From: Betaproteobacteria bacterium Ga0077523
GTDB taxonomy: Bacteria; Pseudomonadota; Gammaproteobacteria; Burkholderiales; Ga0077523
DNA length: 64,000 bases
Direction: 5' to 3'
NCBI GenBank assembly: GCA_001464695.1
Contig: LNDQ01000156.1
Span: forward strand, 62,001 to 126,000
Shown: positions 53,280 to 61,452 of the stretch, in pieces
How positions within the stretch are numbered: position 1 is the first letter of the stretch
How the letters are laid out: every line of letters starts with the position of its first letter
Notes under the pieces: generated by a model
Databases searched by the model: none
Seen by the model: the letters and a program-made list of their open reading frames with translations, nothing else
What the model was told of the DNA's origin: nothing
Program-made: the position numbers and the translations under genes

Positions 53280-55280
53280 TCATGAATCCCGGGTGTTGTT
53301 GAGTGCGCCCAGCTGTTGCGTGAGGAAGTTGCTGGTCGCGAGCATGCTGCTCATCATGGTGTCGAGTGCGGTGAACTGGGCCCGGTAGCGGGCCTCGACG
53401 TCGGTCAACCGCCGGTTCAGGGCGGTGCGACGATCCCCCAGATCATCGATCGATCGGTTGATGCCCTCGGTGCGGCTGGTGATTACGCCGGTCGTGGACA
53501 GGATGTTGGTGAGCAGCGCGTCAAGGCGCGAGGCGAACCCGCGTACGACGGTCACGGTGCCGCGGTCGCCCGTGGCTCCGCCAATCACCTCGAGCCGGAT
53601 CCCGGCGAGGCTGCTGCCGGTCGGGCCGCTCAGCACCTGGCCGTTGCCCGTGGCGGGCACGCCGTTGATGGTGCCGGCGACGTCCACACCGATGGTCGTG
53701 ACCGGAGCACCGCCCAGCAGGCCCGCTGCAGCATTGCCGGTGGCCGAGACCTGCGAGGCGCTGCCGTAGCGGTTCGACGTGATCGTCAGGACCCCAGCCG
53801 ATTCGGTCACCGCAACGGTTGCTCCGGCCGCCTGGATATCCGTCGAACCGTTGATGCCCGACTGCACCGCAGTCGCGAGCGCCGCAGCCGTATACGTTCC
53901 GGCGGCGATCGTCACGGTCGTGACCACGCCGTTCACGTTCACAGCGAGCGAGTCGTTGCTGCCCTGGGTGATCGTCAGGTTCGCCGCGGCAGACCCAACC
54001 ACGTTGCCCTGGGTGGCGAGAGCGCTCACGTTGAGCGCGTAGCGGCCCGGTGTGCTGTTGGCCGTCGCGCCCAGGAAACTCACCAGGCTGTCGGTCGTCT
54101 TGCCGGTCGCCGTGAACGCGCCCGCGAGGTCGTCGGCCGCGGTGCCGGCCATGGCCGTCTGGAGCTTGGCCGTGTCGAGAGCGAGGCTGCCGTCGCGCTG
54201 GAAGCTGATGCCGAGCTGCGAGAGGTTCGAAATGGCCAGGCCGGCGCCGAGGCTGTCACCCAGGACGCCGCGCAGCTGTGCCTGGATGCTGCGGACCGCG
54301 AAATCGCCATTGAGCGGCCCCGCTTGCCGGGTTTCGGCGTTGAAGCTCGCAAGCTGGTCGAGGGTGGCGTCGACGTCGTTGTAGGCCTTCACCATGGCGG
54401 CTACGGCGGTCTGGATCGACGCCGTGTCCCGGGCAACGGTCAGCGTGCTGGTGCCCACCTTGGCGAGCGTCAGATTGACCCCTTGCAGCGCCGTCGATAC
54501 GGTGTTCGTCCGGCTCGTGAGAGCGAGACCGTTCACGGTGAAGGCGGCGTCCTGGGCCGCCAGCGTCTGGGTCAGGTTCTGGGTACCGGCCGGGTCGTAT
54601 GACAGCAGGTTCGAGATGGCGGCTTCGCCGGTCACCGAGACCTTCATGCTGACGTTGGCGCCGGTCGAAGCCGACTGGAGCACCAGCCGGTATGGCGTCG
54701 CACTGCCGTCACCGACGATGCTCGCCGTCACGCCGACATTCGCGTTGTTGATCGCGTCCTTGATGCCGGCCAGCGAGTTGTTCTCGGCGCTGATCGTCAC
54801 CGAGCCGCTCGCCTGGGTGCCGTCCTGGGTGAAGGTCGCGCCGGTGTATACCCCGTTGGTCAGCGTGCCGCCGGTGATGGTCCCGAACTGGAAGCTGATC
54901 GTGGTGCTGGCGCCTGCCCCGATGGCGGCGGATACGCTCGCCTGGCCCGCAGCAACCACAGCTTGGCTCTGCGCGAGCTGCGAGACGTTGAGGGAGAAGC
55001 TGCCGACACTGGCGATGGACGTGGCGGTCGCGGTGGCGATACCCATGTCCGAGCTGGTCACCGTCCGCGCCTGGAAGCGCGAAACGCTGTTGAGCGCTGC
55101 CACCGACGTCTGGAACGCCGACAGGGTGCCCTTCAGGTTGCCGTAGGCCGACAACTGCGCCTGGAAGCTCGCTTCCTTGGTGTCGAGGGCCAGCAATGGC
55201 TGACGCTCGATGGACATCAACTGCGTGACGATCGAGTTGATGTCGAGGTTGGAGCCGATACCGGGGGATGAAATGGCCAT
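53280..55280 (-). CDS. fliD: Flagellar filament cap protein FliD
   Basis: 666 residues. N-terminal coiled-coil start ISSPGIGSNLDINSIVTQL and SIERQPLLALDTKEASFQAQLSAYGNLKG are FliD hallmarks; C-terminal GINRSIDDLGDRRTALNRRLTDVEARYRAQFTALDTMMSSM with a final LGALNN closes the hairpin. The centre holds repeated Ser/Thr/Gly-rich D2-D4 modules with flagellin-hook-like segments (TIAAGTYTAAALATAVQSGI). The sigma-28-like promoter lies 35 bases upstream. It exports last and caps the filament. Confidence 0.96.
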   Translation of the reverse strand: MAISSPGIGSNLDINSIVTQLMSIERQPLLALDTKEASFQAQLSAYGNLKGTLSAFQTSVAALNSVSRFQARTVTSSDMGIATATATSIASVGSFSLNVSQLAQSQAVVAAGQASVSAAIGAGASTTISFQFGTITGGTLTNGVYTGATFTQDGTQASGSVTISAENNSLAGIKDAINNANVGVTASIVGDGSATPYRLVLQSASTGANVSMKVSVTGEAAISNLLSYDPAGTQNLTQTLAAQDAAFTVNGLALTSRTNTVSTALQGVNLTLAKVGTSTLTVARDTASIQTAVAAMVKAYNDVDATLDQLASFNAETRQAGPLNGDFAVRSIQAQLRGVLGDSLGAGLAISNLSQLGISFQRDGSLALDTAKLQTAMAGTAADDLAGAFTATGKTTDSLVSFLGATANSTPGRYALNVSALATQGNVVGSAAANLTITQGSNDSLAVNVNGVVTTVTIAAGTYTAAALATAVQSGINGSTDIQAAGATVAVTESAGVLTITSNRYGSASQVSATGNAAAGLLGGAPVTTIGVDVAGTINGVPATGNGQVLSGPTGSSLAGIRLEVIGGATGDRGTVTVVRGFASRLDALLTNILSTTGVITSRTEGINRSIDDLGDRRTALNRRLTDVEARYRAQFTALDTMMSSMLATSNFLTQQLGALNNTRDS

Positions 55281-55314
55281 GGCTTACGTCTGGATGGAGC
55301 TGATTCTCCCGACG

Positions 55315-55342
55315 TTATCGGCAGGCCCGAAGCGCTCCTTGA
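55315..55342 (-). promoter_or_regulatory. Sigma-28 (FliA)-like promoter of fliD
   Basis: On the minus strand TCAAGGAG (55335-55342), 12-base spacer, GCCGATAA (55315-55322). The -10 matches the FliA consensus in all 8 bases, and TCAAG is a common -35 variant. It would start transcription of fliD-fliS-fliT about 28 bases before the ATG. Confidence 0.72.
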
Positions 55343-55385
55343 GGAACTTCGCAGCCCGTGCGGCTACCCTTCAAACTCCTGAAAA

Positions 55386-55760
55386 CTATGCCTTCTTGTC
55401 GAGGAGCATGCCTTCCAGTCGGCCCAGGTTGCGGGCGATGGCGAGCATCTCTTCCGAGGGGAACTGGCGGATCACCTCGTTGGTGGCGCCATCCAGCACG
55501 CGGACCACGGTCTTGCCGGATTCCTCGTCGATGCTGAATTGCAGGTTGGAGCTGGTCGATCGCACCTGCTCGCGCGCCGCGGCTACGGCCGCTTCCACAT
55601 CTGCGCGTTTCGGTTCGGAGACCTGGGACGTCGGTACCTCGGGTGCCGCGCGTGGCGGAGCGGCGGTATCCGGCGGTGATGCCTGGCGGGCGACAGGCGT
55701 ACCGGTTTCGGCCGGTGCGTTCGCCGTCGTGGCCACACGTTGCAGTGCTGAGAGCAACAT
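55386..55760 (-). CDS. flaG: FlaG family flagellar protein
   Basis: 124 residues. Disordered Ala/Pro/Thr-rich N-terminal half, then the FlaG fold: STSSNLQFSIDEESGKTVVRVLDGATNEVIRQFP followed by EEMLAIARNLGRLEGML. FlaG proteins are found between fliC and fliD and influence filament length. Unknown mechanism. Confidence 0.93.
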   Translation of the reverse strand: MLLSALQRVATTANAPAETGTPVARQASPPDTAAPPRAAPEVPTSQVSEPKRADVEAAVAAAREQVRSTSSNLQFSIDEESGKTVVRVLDGATNEVIRQFPSEEMLAIARNLGRLEGMLLDKKA

Positions 55761-55788
55761 GTTCGTATCCTCAGTTCGCGGTCAGGAG

Positions 55789-55816
55789 ACCCCGGCCGGG
55801 GCTAGCCCGGCCGGGT
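55789..55816 (-). terminator. Strong hairpin between fliC and flaG
   Basis: On the minus strand CCCGGCCGGGCTAGCCCCGGCCGGG folds into a 10-base stem with a CTAG loop and one bulged C. No T-run follows. It could attenuate read-through from fliC into flaG or stabilise the fliC mRNA 3' end, giving more flagellin than cap protein. Confidence 0.5.
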
Positions 55817-55825
55817 GAGACCCAA

Positions 55826-57310
55826 TTAACGAAGCAGCGACAGCACGTTGTTCGGGATCGCGTTCGCCTGCGCCAGGACGGCAGTGCCGGCCTGCTGCAG
55901 GATCTGCGCCCGCGTGAGTGCTGCAGTCTCGGCTGCGAAGTCCGCGTCACGGACCCGGCTGCGCGAGGCACTGAGGTTCTCCGATGTGGTCTGGAGGTTG
56001 GCGATGGTGTTGATGAAGCGGTTCTGAATGGCACCCAGGCTGGCGCGCATGCGGCTTACCTGAGCGAGCGACGCGTCGATGATGTCGATCGCACTGTTGG
56101 CGCCAGCAACCGTCGAGATGTCCACCGACGACAGCAACGAGGCAGTCGACGCGGTCGTGGTCGTGCCGGCGACAATGACGTCGGTACCAGCGCTCGACAC
56201 CGCCGTGAAGCCCTGGTCGGCGTTCAGCGTGACCTCACCCCCGATACGGGTGCTGTCGTTGCCGCCGCTGGTCAGCGCTTCGTTGGTCGCCGCCGTGGCC
56301 GAGCCATCCACCTGGATGGTGCCGCCGGCGGAGTTGGTGAAGCCCTCGATCGTGACGTCCTTGCCTTCCGCCTGCTTCACGACAACCGAGGTCTTGTCGG
56401 CCGACAGCGTCGCCGTCACACCGGTCTTGCCGCTCACGTCGTTGATCGCCGCGGCGAGTGCCGTCAGATCGCTCGTCGTGACCTGCGCGGAGATGGCGGT
56501 TGCGGTACCGCCGCCGTTGATGGTGAAGCTGAGCGTACCCGAAGCCGACAGCGTGCCGATGGTGGCCGAGGTCGTGGCCTTGGCCGCGACACCGGTGCTG
56601 CCGACGATGGCGTTGATCGAAGCGGCGATCGTCGACGCTTGATCGTTCGCGGACACGGAGACCGTCGAGGAGCCCGAAGCGCCGGCGATCGTCAGCGTTT
56701 GCGCGCCGACCCCGTTGCCCGCGGCGGCCGTGTTGGCAGCAGCGGTCACGGTACCGAGACCGTCGTTGTCGGTGGCCGACTGGAGCGCGATCGTGTTGTT
56801 CTTGAGGTCGTTGGCGGTGGCGCCCTGGACCGACACACCGATCGTCTCGTTCGCGTTGGCGCCCACCTGGAACTGCTGGCCCTGGTAGGTGCCGTCGAGG
56901 ATCTTGAGGCCGTTGAACGTGGTCGTGTTGGCGACGCGGTTCACTTCCTGGATCAACTGGTTCACTTCGTCGTTCAGCGCCTTGCGGTCGGTTGCCGAGT
57001 TCGTCGCGTTCGCGGACTGGATCGACAACTCACGGATACGCTGCAGGATTTCGCCGGTCTGGGTGAGCGCGCCTTCGGCCGTCTGCGCAAGCGAGACGCC
57101 GTCATTGGCGTTGCGGCGGGCCTGGTCAAGGCCGCGGATCTGAGTGGTCAGTCGCTCGGAGATCGCGAGACCGGCCGCGTCGTCGCGGGCGGAGTTGATG
57201 CGAAGACCGGAGGACAGACGCTGCAGGGCGGTAGCAAGCGCGCCTTGCGATTGCGTCAGGTTGCGCTGAGCATTCAGCGACGGGATGTTGGTGTTGATGA
57301 TCTGAGTCAT
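55826..57310 (-). CDS. fliC: Flagellin
   Basis: 494 residues. N-terminal D0/D1 [40 protein letters not shown] and [17 protein letters not shown], with the Arg that is part of the TLR5 contact; C-terminal D1/D0 [31 protein letters not shown] and ending NNVLSLLR. The central D2 is about 250 residues, rich in Ser, Thr, Ala and Gly without Cys, with segments [15 protein letters not shown] that resemble flagellin-hook IN modules. Ser/Thr richness makes it a plausible glycosylation substrate. Two sigma-28-like promoters lie upstream, and the sugar operon lies directly beyond. Confidence 0.98.
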   Translation of the reverse strand: MTQIINTNIPSLNAQRNLTQSQGALATALQRLSSGLRINSARDDAAGLAISERLTTQIRGLDQARRNANDGVSLAQTAEGALTQTGEILQRIRELSIQSANATNSATDRKALNDEVNQLIQEVNRVANTTTFNGLKILDGTYQGQQFQVGANANETIGVSVQGATANDLKNNTIALQSATDNDGLGTVTAAANTAAAGNGVGAQTLTIAGASGSSTVSVSANDQASTIAASINAIVGSTGVAAKATTSATIGTLSASGTLSFTINGGGTATAISAQVTTSDLTALAAAINDVSGKTGVTATLSADKTSVVVKQAEGKDVTIEGFTNSAGGTIQVDGSATAATNEALTSGGNDSTRIGGEVTLNADQGFTAVSSAGTDVIVAGTTTTASTASLLSSVDISTVAGANSAIDIIDASLAQVSRMRASLGAIQNRFINTIANLQTTSENLSASRSRVRDADFAAETAALTRAQILQQAGTAVLAQANAIPNNVLSLLR

Positions 57311-57411
57311 GTAAAGCCCTTTCGAGAGAAGTCAAAGTTCGGAAACGAAGAACATTGCTCGACTTTGGTTACCCTCGCCACTTAAGGCCTTTCAAACCGC
57401 TGTCACCGCGA

Positions 57412-57438
57412 TTTACGGCACAAACCCCGAAATCTTGA
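57412..57438 (-). promoter_or_regulatory. Sigma-28 (FliA)-like promoter P1 of fliC
   Basis: On the minus strand TCAAGATT (57431-57438), 11-base spacer, GCCGTAAA (57412-57419). It matches the FliA consensus 6 of 8 in each half. The fliC ATG is about 100 bases downstream. Confidence 0.65.
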
Positions 57439-57520
57439 GTCTGGTGGCGGGCTTCTCAGGGGAATGGCGCTACGGACAGGACCATCGATCCGCGCGTTGC
57501 ACGCGGGGCGTAGCGGATTC

Positions 57521-57547
57521 AATACGGCGGTTGTCGAGAAAACTTTA
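57521..57547 (-). promoter_or_regulatory. Possible second sigma-28-like promoter P2 of fliC
   Basis: On the minus strand TAAAGTTT (57540-57547, perfect -35), 11-base spacer, GCCGTATT (57521-57528). Only the GCCG half of the -10 is right, so P2 is weaker on paper than P1. It lies inside the spacer between the aminotransferase gene and fliC. Confidence 0.4.
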
Positions 57548-57570
57548 GCCCCCGAAACCGCTGCGATTCG

Positions 57571-58728
57571 TTACCTCGCCGGGCGGTCCGCGGGCCGGTC
57601 GTCAACGAACGACAAAACGGCCGCCGCGACCGCCTCGATCTGCGCTGCTGCGAGGGTCGGACCCATGGGCAGGCTCAACACTTCCGCCGACAGGCGTTCG
57701 GTACGCGGCAGGCTGCCCTGCGCCCAGCCGCACTGGCGGTAGGCGCCCTGCAGGTGCGGCGGCACCGGGTAGTGGATCACGCTCTGGACGCCGTGGCTGG
57801 CCAGGTGGGCCTGCAGGGCATCGCGCTTGCTCGATCGGGCTACGAAAAGGTGCCATACCGACTCTGCCGACGGTGCATCTGCCGGCACGATGACGCTGGA
57901 GCCCGACAGTGCAGACCGGTAACGGGCCACAGCGCGCCGGCGCGCGGCGTTCCACTCGTCAAGATGGCGCAGCTTGACGCGCAGCAGCGCCGCCTGCAGC
58001 TCGTCGAGGCGACTGTTGACGCCCTGCTCTTCGTGCACGTACTTGCGCGACGATCCGTAGTTGCGCAGCCGCCGGACCCGTTCCGCGAGAGCACGGTCGG
58101 AAGTGACGACAGCCCCACCATCACCGAGCGCCCCCAGGTTCTTGCCTGGATAGAAGCTGAACCCCGCTGCCGTGCCCAGGCTGCCGACGCGCCGGCCACC
58201 GTGGCGTGCACCGTGGGCTTGCGCGGCGTCCTCGATCAGCGCGAGCCCATGGCGTTTCGCGACGGCGGCGAGTGCCACCATGTCTGCGGGCTGTCCGTAC
58301 AGGTGTACCGGCATGATGGCGCGGGTTCGCGGCGTGATGCGCGCCTCGACCCCGCGCGGGTCGATATTGAAACCGCCCTCGACCGGCTCCACCGGCACCG
58401 GCACCGCACCGGCTTCCGACACAGCCAACCAGGTGGCGATGAATGTCATCGAAGGGACGATCACCTCGTCGCCGGGCCCGATGTCCAGCGCCCGCAGGAT
58501 CAGCGTCAGCGCATCCAGACCATTGCCCACGCCGATGCAGTGCTGCACTTCGCAATAGCGCGCGAACTCCTCTTCGAATGCGGCCAGCTCGGCACCCATG
58601 ATGAACTGCCCGCCGGCCAGTACACGCTGCCAGGCGACATCGAGTTCCGACCGGATGGTGGCGTGCAGTCCCTCCACGTCCAGGAAGGGGACGCCGGCGC
58701 GCGGCAACGATGTCGGGCGTGCGCTCAC
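57571..58728 (-). CDS. DegT/DnrJ/EryC1 sugar aminotransferase (FdtB/QdtB type)
   Basis: 385 residues. PLP-dependent enzyme acting on nucleotide-linked keto sugars. Motifs: [10 protein letters not shown]-like [31 protein letters not shown], and the PLP Lys in [20 protein letters not shown]; a later [21 protein letters not shown]. Its partner, an FdtA/QdtA-like ketoisomerase, overlaps its GTG start (GTGA), so it probably aminates dTDP-3-keto-6-deoxyhexose at C3, giving a 3-amino-3,6-dideoxy sugar. rmlA and rmlB are not in the window. It is the last gene of the operon before fliC. Confidence 0.9.
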   Translation of the reverse strand: MSARPTSLPRAGVPFLDVEGLHATIRSELDVAWQRVLAGGQFIMGAELAAFEEEFARYCEVQHCIGVGNGLDALTLILRALDIGPGDEVIVPSMTFIATWLAVSEAGAVPVPVEPVEGGFNIDPRGVEARITPRTRAIMPVHLYGQPADMVALAAVAKRHGLALIEDAAQAHGARHGGRRVGSLGTAAGFSFYPGKNLGALGDGGAVVTSDRALAERVRRLRNYGSSRKYVHEEQGVNSRLDELQAALLRVKLRHLDEWNAARRRAVARYRSALSGSSVIVPADAPSAESVWHLFVARSSKRDALQAHLASHGVQSVIHYPVPPHLQGAYRQCGWAQGSLPRTERLSAEVLSLPMGPTLAAAQIEAVAAAVLSFVDDRPADRPAR

Positions 58729-59150
58729 GCTCGCTTGGCCGCTGCTGCCTCGGTGGCCGCCTTGAAATCCGCGTACTCGCGGAAATAGTCGGCCTCGTCG
58801 TAGAACTCCGACGCGAGCACCATGCACACCGATCCGGAGGAGAAGTTGTCGATCTCGCGCCACATCATCGGCGCGATGTAGAGCCCGTAGTACGACCGGT
58901 TCAGGTGATAGCGCCGGGTGCGCGAACCGTCGTCGAGCACGATGTCGAAACTGCCGGACATGGCGATGACGAGCTGGTGCAGCGCCTTGTGGCCGTGGCC
59001 CGCCCGGGTCGCGCCGCCGGGGACGTCGTACAGGTAGTAGACGCGCTTGATGTCGAACGGGATGTGGCGGCCGCTTTCGGCGAAGGTCAGATTGCCCCGC
59101 GGATCGTGGATGATCGGTAGTTCGATGAACCGGCACAGCTCGAGGCCCAT
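58725..59150 (-). CDS. Sugar 3,4-ketoisomerase, FdtA/QdtA (WxcM-like) cupin
   Basis: 141 residues, one cupin domain, the FdtA/QdtA length. [14 protein letters not shown] near the N-terminus, [28 protein letters not shown] with the catalytic His pair, and [26 protein letters not shown]. Family members shift the keto group of dTDP-4-keto-6-deoxyglucose from C4 to C3; the C4 stereochemistry (fucose or quinovose type) cannot be read here. A GGAG lies 9 bases before the ATG. Coupled to the aminotransferase. Confidence 0.92.
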   Translation of the reverse strand: MGLELCRFIELPIIHDPRGNLTFAESGRHIPFDIKRVYYLYDVPGGATRAGHGHKALHQLVIAMSGSFDIVLDDGSRTRRYHLNRSYYGLYIAPMMWREIDNFSSGSVCMVLASEFYDEADYFREYADFKAATEAAAAKRA

Positions 59151-59175
59151 GGGCGATTTCTCCTGGTGGCAGCTA

Positions 59176-60042
59176 TTACGGAAGTGCGGACTCGTCCTTG
59201 AAGCGCACGCGCACCAGTCCGTCGCGACAGGCGAGCAAGGCGCTGCGGGTGCCGATCCGGTCGCCGCCGTGCAGCGCGCCGGGCCAGTCCCCCACCACGT
59301 GCTCGGCGGCGACGATGCGGCGGCCCGCGAGCCGCGGCAGCTGGAACGGTTCGAAGATCAGCGAGCGGATGAGATCAACGCAGTGATCCGCGGTCATGGC
59401 GCGCCAGTCGACGATGTCGATGGCGGTGAAATCGATCGATTTGCGATCGTAGTAGGTGGCCGCGTTCGCATCCTGCGGTTGCCGCCGTTCGCGCCCTGCC
59501 AGGACGTCCGGAAGGTTGCGCTTGAACACCTCGTAGCCGTGAGCGTGATACAGGCCGTAGAGGTCGAACGCGGTCGTGAAGGGCGGGACCGCGAAGTGCT
59601 GCTGATCGATGATGTCGCCATCGTCGATGCCAGCCTCGAGCACGTGCAGCGTGACGCCGCTCGCAGCCTCGCCGTTGCGCAGCGGCCACATGCTTGGATA
59701 GCAGCCGCGGTAGCGCGGCAGCGGCGAGAAATGCAGGTTGTAGGCGCGCGCGCCGCCGAGCTGTGCGGGCCGGATGATGCGGTCGTACTGGAGGCTGAAG
59801 AGGACATCGCGCGTGCCCAGCGCCAGTGCCTCCACGCTGTCGACGACGGGTACACCCGACCGTTCGCTCTGCGCGCGCAACGACGGCTCCCAGCGATCGA
59901 CCCCGGGGTCGCTTCGCACCGGGACCACCGCGAGCTCCCACGGCTCGGTGAGCAACGGCAACACATCCGCGAGGTATCCGAGGGCATTGCAGGCGATCGC
60001 GCCCTTCCCGCAGACGGCCACGCGCCGGCGTTCAACCGCCAT
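59176..60042 (-). CDS. Sugar N-formyltransferase (methionyl-tRNA formyltransferase-like)
   Basis: 288 residues. N10-formyltetrahydrofolate-dependent. Catalytic Asn-His in YNLHFSPLPRYRGCYPSMWPL and Asp in LEAGIDDGDIIDQ form the known triad of nucleotide-sugar formyltransferases. The N-terminal VAVCGKGAIACNALGYL is a Rossmann start. In the context of the ketoisomerase and aminotransferase it should N-formylate the 3-amino sugar (as QdtF does), replacing the acetyltransferase seen in Fuc3NAc/Qui3NAc loci. The ATG at 60042 lies 11 bases inside the upstream nucleotidyltransferase gene. Confidence 0.9.
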   Translation of the reverse strand: MAVERRRVAVCGKGAIACNALGYLADVLPLLTEPWELAVVPVRSDPGVDRWEPSLRAQSERSGVPVVDSVEALALGTRDVLFSLQYDRIIRPAQLGGARAYNLHFSPLPRYRGCYPSMWPLRNGEAASGVTLHVLEAGIDDGDIIDQQHFAVPPFTTAFDLYGLYHAHGYEVFKRNLPDVLAGRERRQPQDANAATYYDRKSIDFTAIDIVDWRAMTADHCVDLIRSLIFEPFQLPRLAGRRIVAAEHVVGDWPGALHGGDRIGTRSALLACRDGLVRVRFKDESALP

Positions 60043-60814
60043 GTGGTCCTCCCACCTGGCGCCAGTCGTGGGTCCAGGGACGTGCCGCCGCCAGGGCTTG
60101 TTCGTAGCGCGCGAGATCTTCGACCGAATCCACTTCGCACCAGCCGCCTTCGATGGCCAGCGCGCCGACGCGCTCGTCACGATCGAGCATCAGGCGCAGC
60201 AGGCTCGTCATGTCCAGGCGATCGCGAAGTTCCGGCGGTTGTTCCTGCCAGGCCGTCACGGCACGGCGCCAACCGACGGGCGTGAAGCGGATCAAACCCA
60301 TGTACTGTCCCTGCACCTGATCGAGACTCTGCGGGCGCTCGCCGATGGCGAGCAGCCGACCTTGTTCCTCGAGAAACGTCTCCGCATCGCGCAGCGGGTC
60401 GCCGAACCGGAGCTGCCACAACGGCAGCCAGCAGCGATCATAGGTGATGGTGACATCGTCCTGTGCCGTCAGAAGTCGTTGCACGATGTCCGGACCGTAC
60501 ACGATGTCCGAGTAGGAAACGATGGTCGTGCCGGCCTCCATCCACTCAGCGGCGCACGCGAGTGAGGCGACCATGTTCGTGTCGGCCCAACGCGGGTTGT
60601 GAAAGCACGTGGCAGCGAAGGATTGCAGCAAGTCCGCACGGTAGCCGGTCACGATTGCAATGCGTTGGATCCCCGCCGCCCGCAGCGCCTCGAGTTGCCA
60701 CTCCAGCAGCGGTCGGCCCGCCAGCGGCGTCAGGCACTTCGGCTTGTCGCGGGTGATCTCGCCCAACCGCGAGCCGCGGCCGGCGGCCAGGATGATGGCG
60801 CTGGTCGCCGTCAT
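60032..60814 (-). CDS. LicC-like nucleotidyltransferase, probable CTP:phosphoglutamine cytidylyltransferase (Cj1416-like)
   Basis: 260 residues. N-terminal nucleotide site SAIILAAGRGSRLGEITRDKPKCLTPLAG, then FHNPRWADTNMVASLACAAE (the LicC-like NP...TNMV motif) and VSYSDIVYGPDIVQ with the metal Asp. Size and family match C. jejuni Cj1416, which joins CTP to L-glutamine phosphate. The immediate upstream neighbours are the Cj1417- and Cj1418-like genes in the same order, which is the main basis for the specific call; from sequence alone, phosphocholine or a sugar phosphate could also be the substrate. Confidence 0.82.
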   Translation of the reverse strand: MTATSAIILAAGRGSRLGEITRDKPKCLTPLAGRPLLEWQLEALRAAGIQRIAIVTGYRADLLQSFAATCFHNPRWADTNMVASLACAAEWMEAGTTIVSYSDIVYGPDIVQRLLTAQDDVTITYDRCWLPLWQLRFGDPLRDAETFLEEQGRLLAIGERPQSLDQVQGQYMGLIRFTPVGWRRAVTAWQEQPPELRDRLDMTSLLRLMLDRDERVGALAIEGGWCEVDSVEDLARYEQALAAARPWTHDWRQVGGPHGG

Positions 60815-61452
60815 GCGCCTGCCTCGCGCGCTTCGAGCCCGAACGCATCGCGCAGCAACCGACGGTCGTCCGCGTGGAAGGGAGACTCCCGTTCCGGGTG
60901 CCACATCACCGCCGTCCAGCGTCGCGCCGGGCAGACGAACGCTTCGACGCTCGTGTCCGGAGCGTAGGCGAGTGGTGCGATGCCTGACGGAACCGCCGCG
61001 CTCGGCAAACCCCAGTGGTGGTAGGAGTTCACGTCGGGAGCACCAAGGGAGGTGCCGCCCGGACGCGTCAGTGCGTGGCGCTGCGCGACGTGGCCTTCCA
61101 CCGGTACCAGCGTGCCCCCGAGCGTGTCCCACATGAGCTGGGCGCCGCGACAGACGCCGAATACCGGCAGATCCCGGCGCCGGCACGCGTCCAGCAGCGC
61201 GCGCTCGGTCTGGTCGCGGCGCGGGCTCGAGCCGATGTCTTCGCCGCCGGTCAGGATCAGGGCGTTCAAGCCGAACGTTGCAAACCCCTGCGCGGCGCCC
61301 TCCGCACCGTTGGGCAAGGGTATCCACACGCCTTCCGGCAGCGCCCAGGCGAGGAACTCGCCCCACGAGGCCGCCAGGGCGTCGCGCAACTCGCCGGTAC
61401 CTGGATTGCGCATCTCGCGCATGGTCACGCCGATGCGAAGCGGCGGGTTCAT
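60811..61452 (-). CDS. Class I glutamine amidotransferase-like hydrolase, probable gamma-glutamyl-CDP-amidate hydrolase (Cj1417-like)
   Basis: 213 residues, a lone peptidase C26-type domain. LILTGGEDIGSSPR, nucleophile Cys in VFGVCRGAQLMWD, and His-Glu in AVMWHPERESPF complete the triad. No synthase partner domain is attached, as in Cj1417, which splits CDP-glutamine to glutamate and cytidine diphosphoramidate. Starts and stops overlap both neighbours by 4 bases (ATGA). A gamma-glutamyl-GABA-like hydrolase role is the alternative if context is ignored. Confidence 0.84.
   Translation of the reverse strand: MNPPLRIGVTMREMRNPGTGELRDALAASWGEFLAWALPEGVWIPLPNGAEGAAQGFATFGLNALILTGGEDIGSSPRRDQTERALLDACRRRDLPVFGVCRGAQLMWDTLGGTLVPVEGHVAQRHALTRPGGTSLGAPDVNSYHHWGLPSAAVPSGIAPLAYAPDTSVEAFVCPARRWTAVMWHPERESPFHADDRRLLRDAFGLEAREAGA

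Noticed and set aside
55643-57385. 580-codon open frame on the plus strand
   Set aside because: Antisense to fliC; the Arg/Gly/Asp-rich translation is typical of a shadow of an Ala/Thr-rich flagellin.
60811-61452. Carbamoyl-phosphate, anthranilate or GMP synthase glutaminase subunit
   Set aside because: No partner synthase is encoded nearby, and the gene is embedded between the kinase and cytidylyltransferase genes as Cj1417 is.
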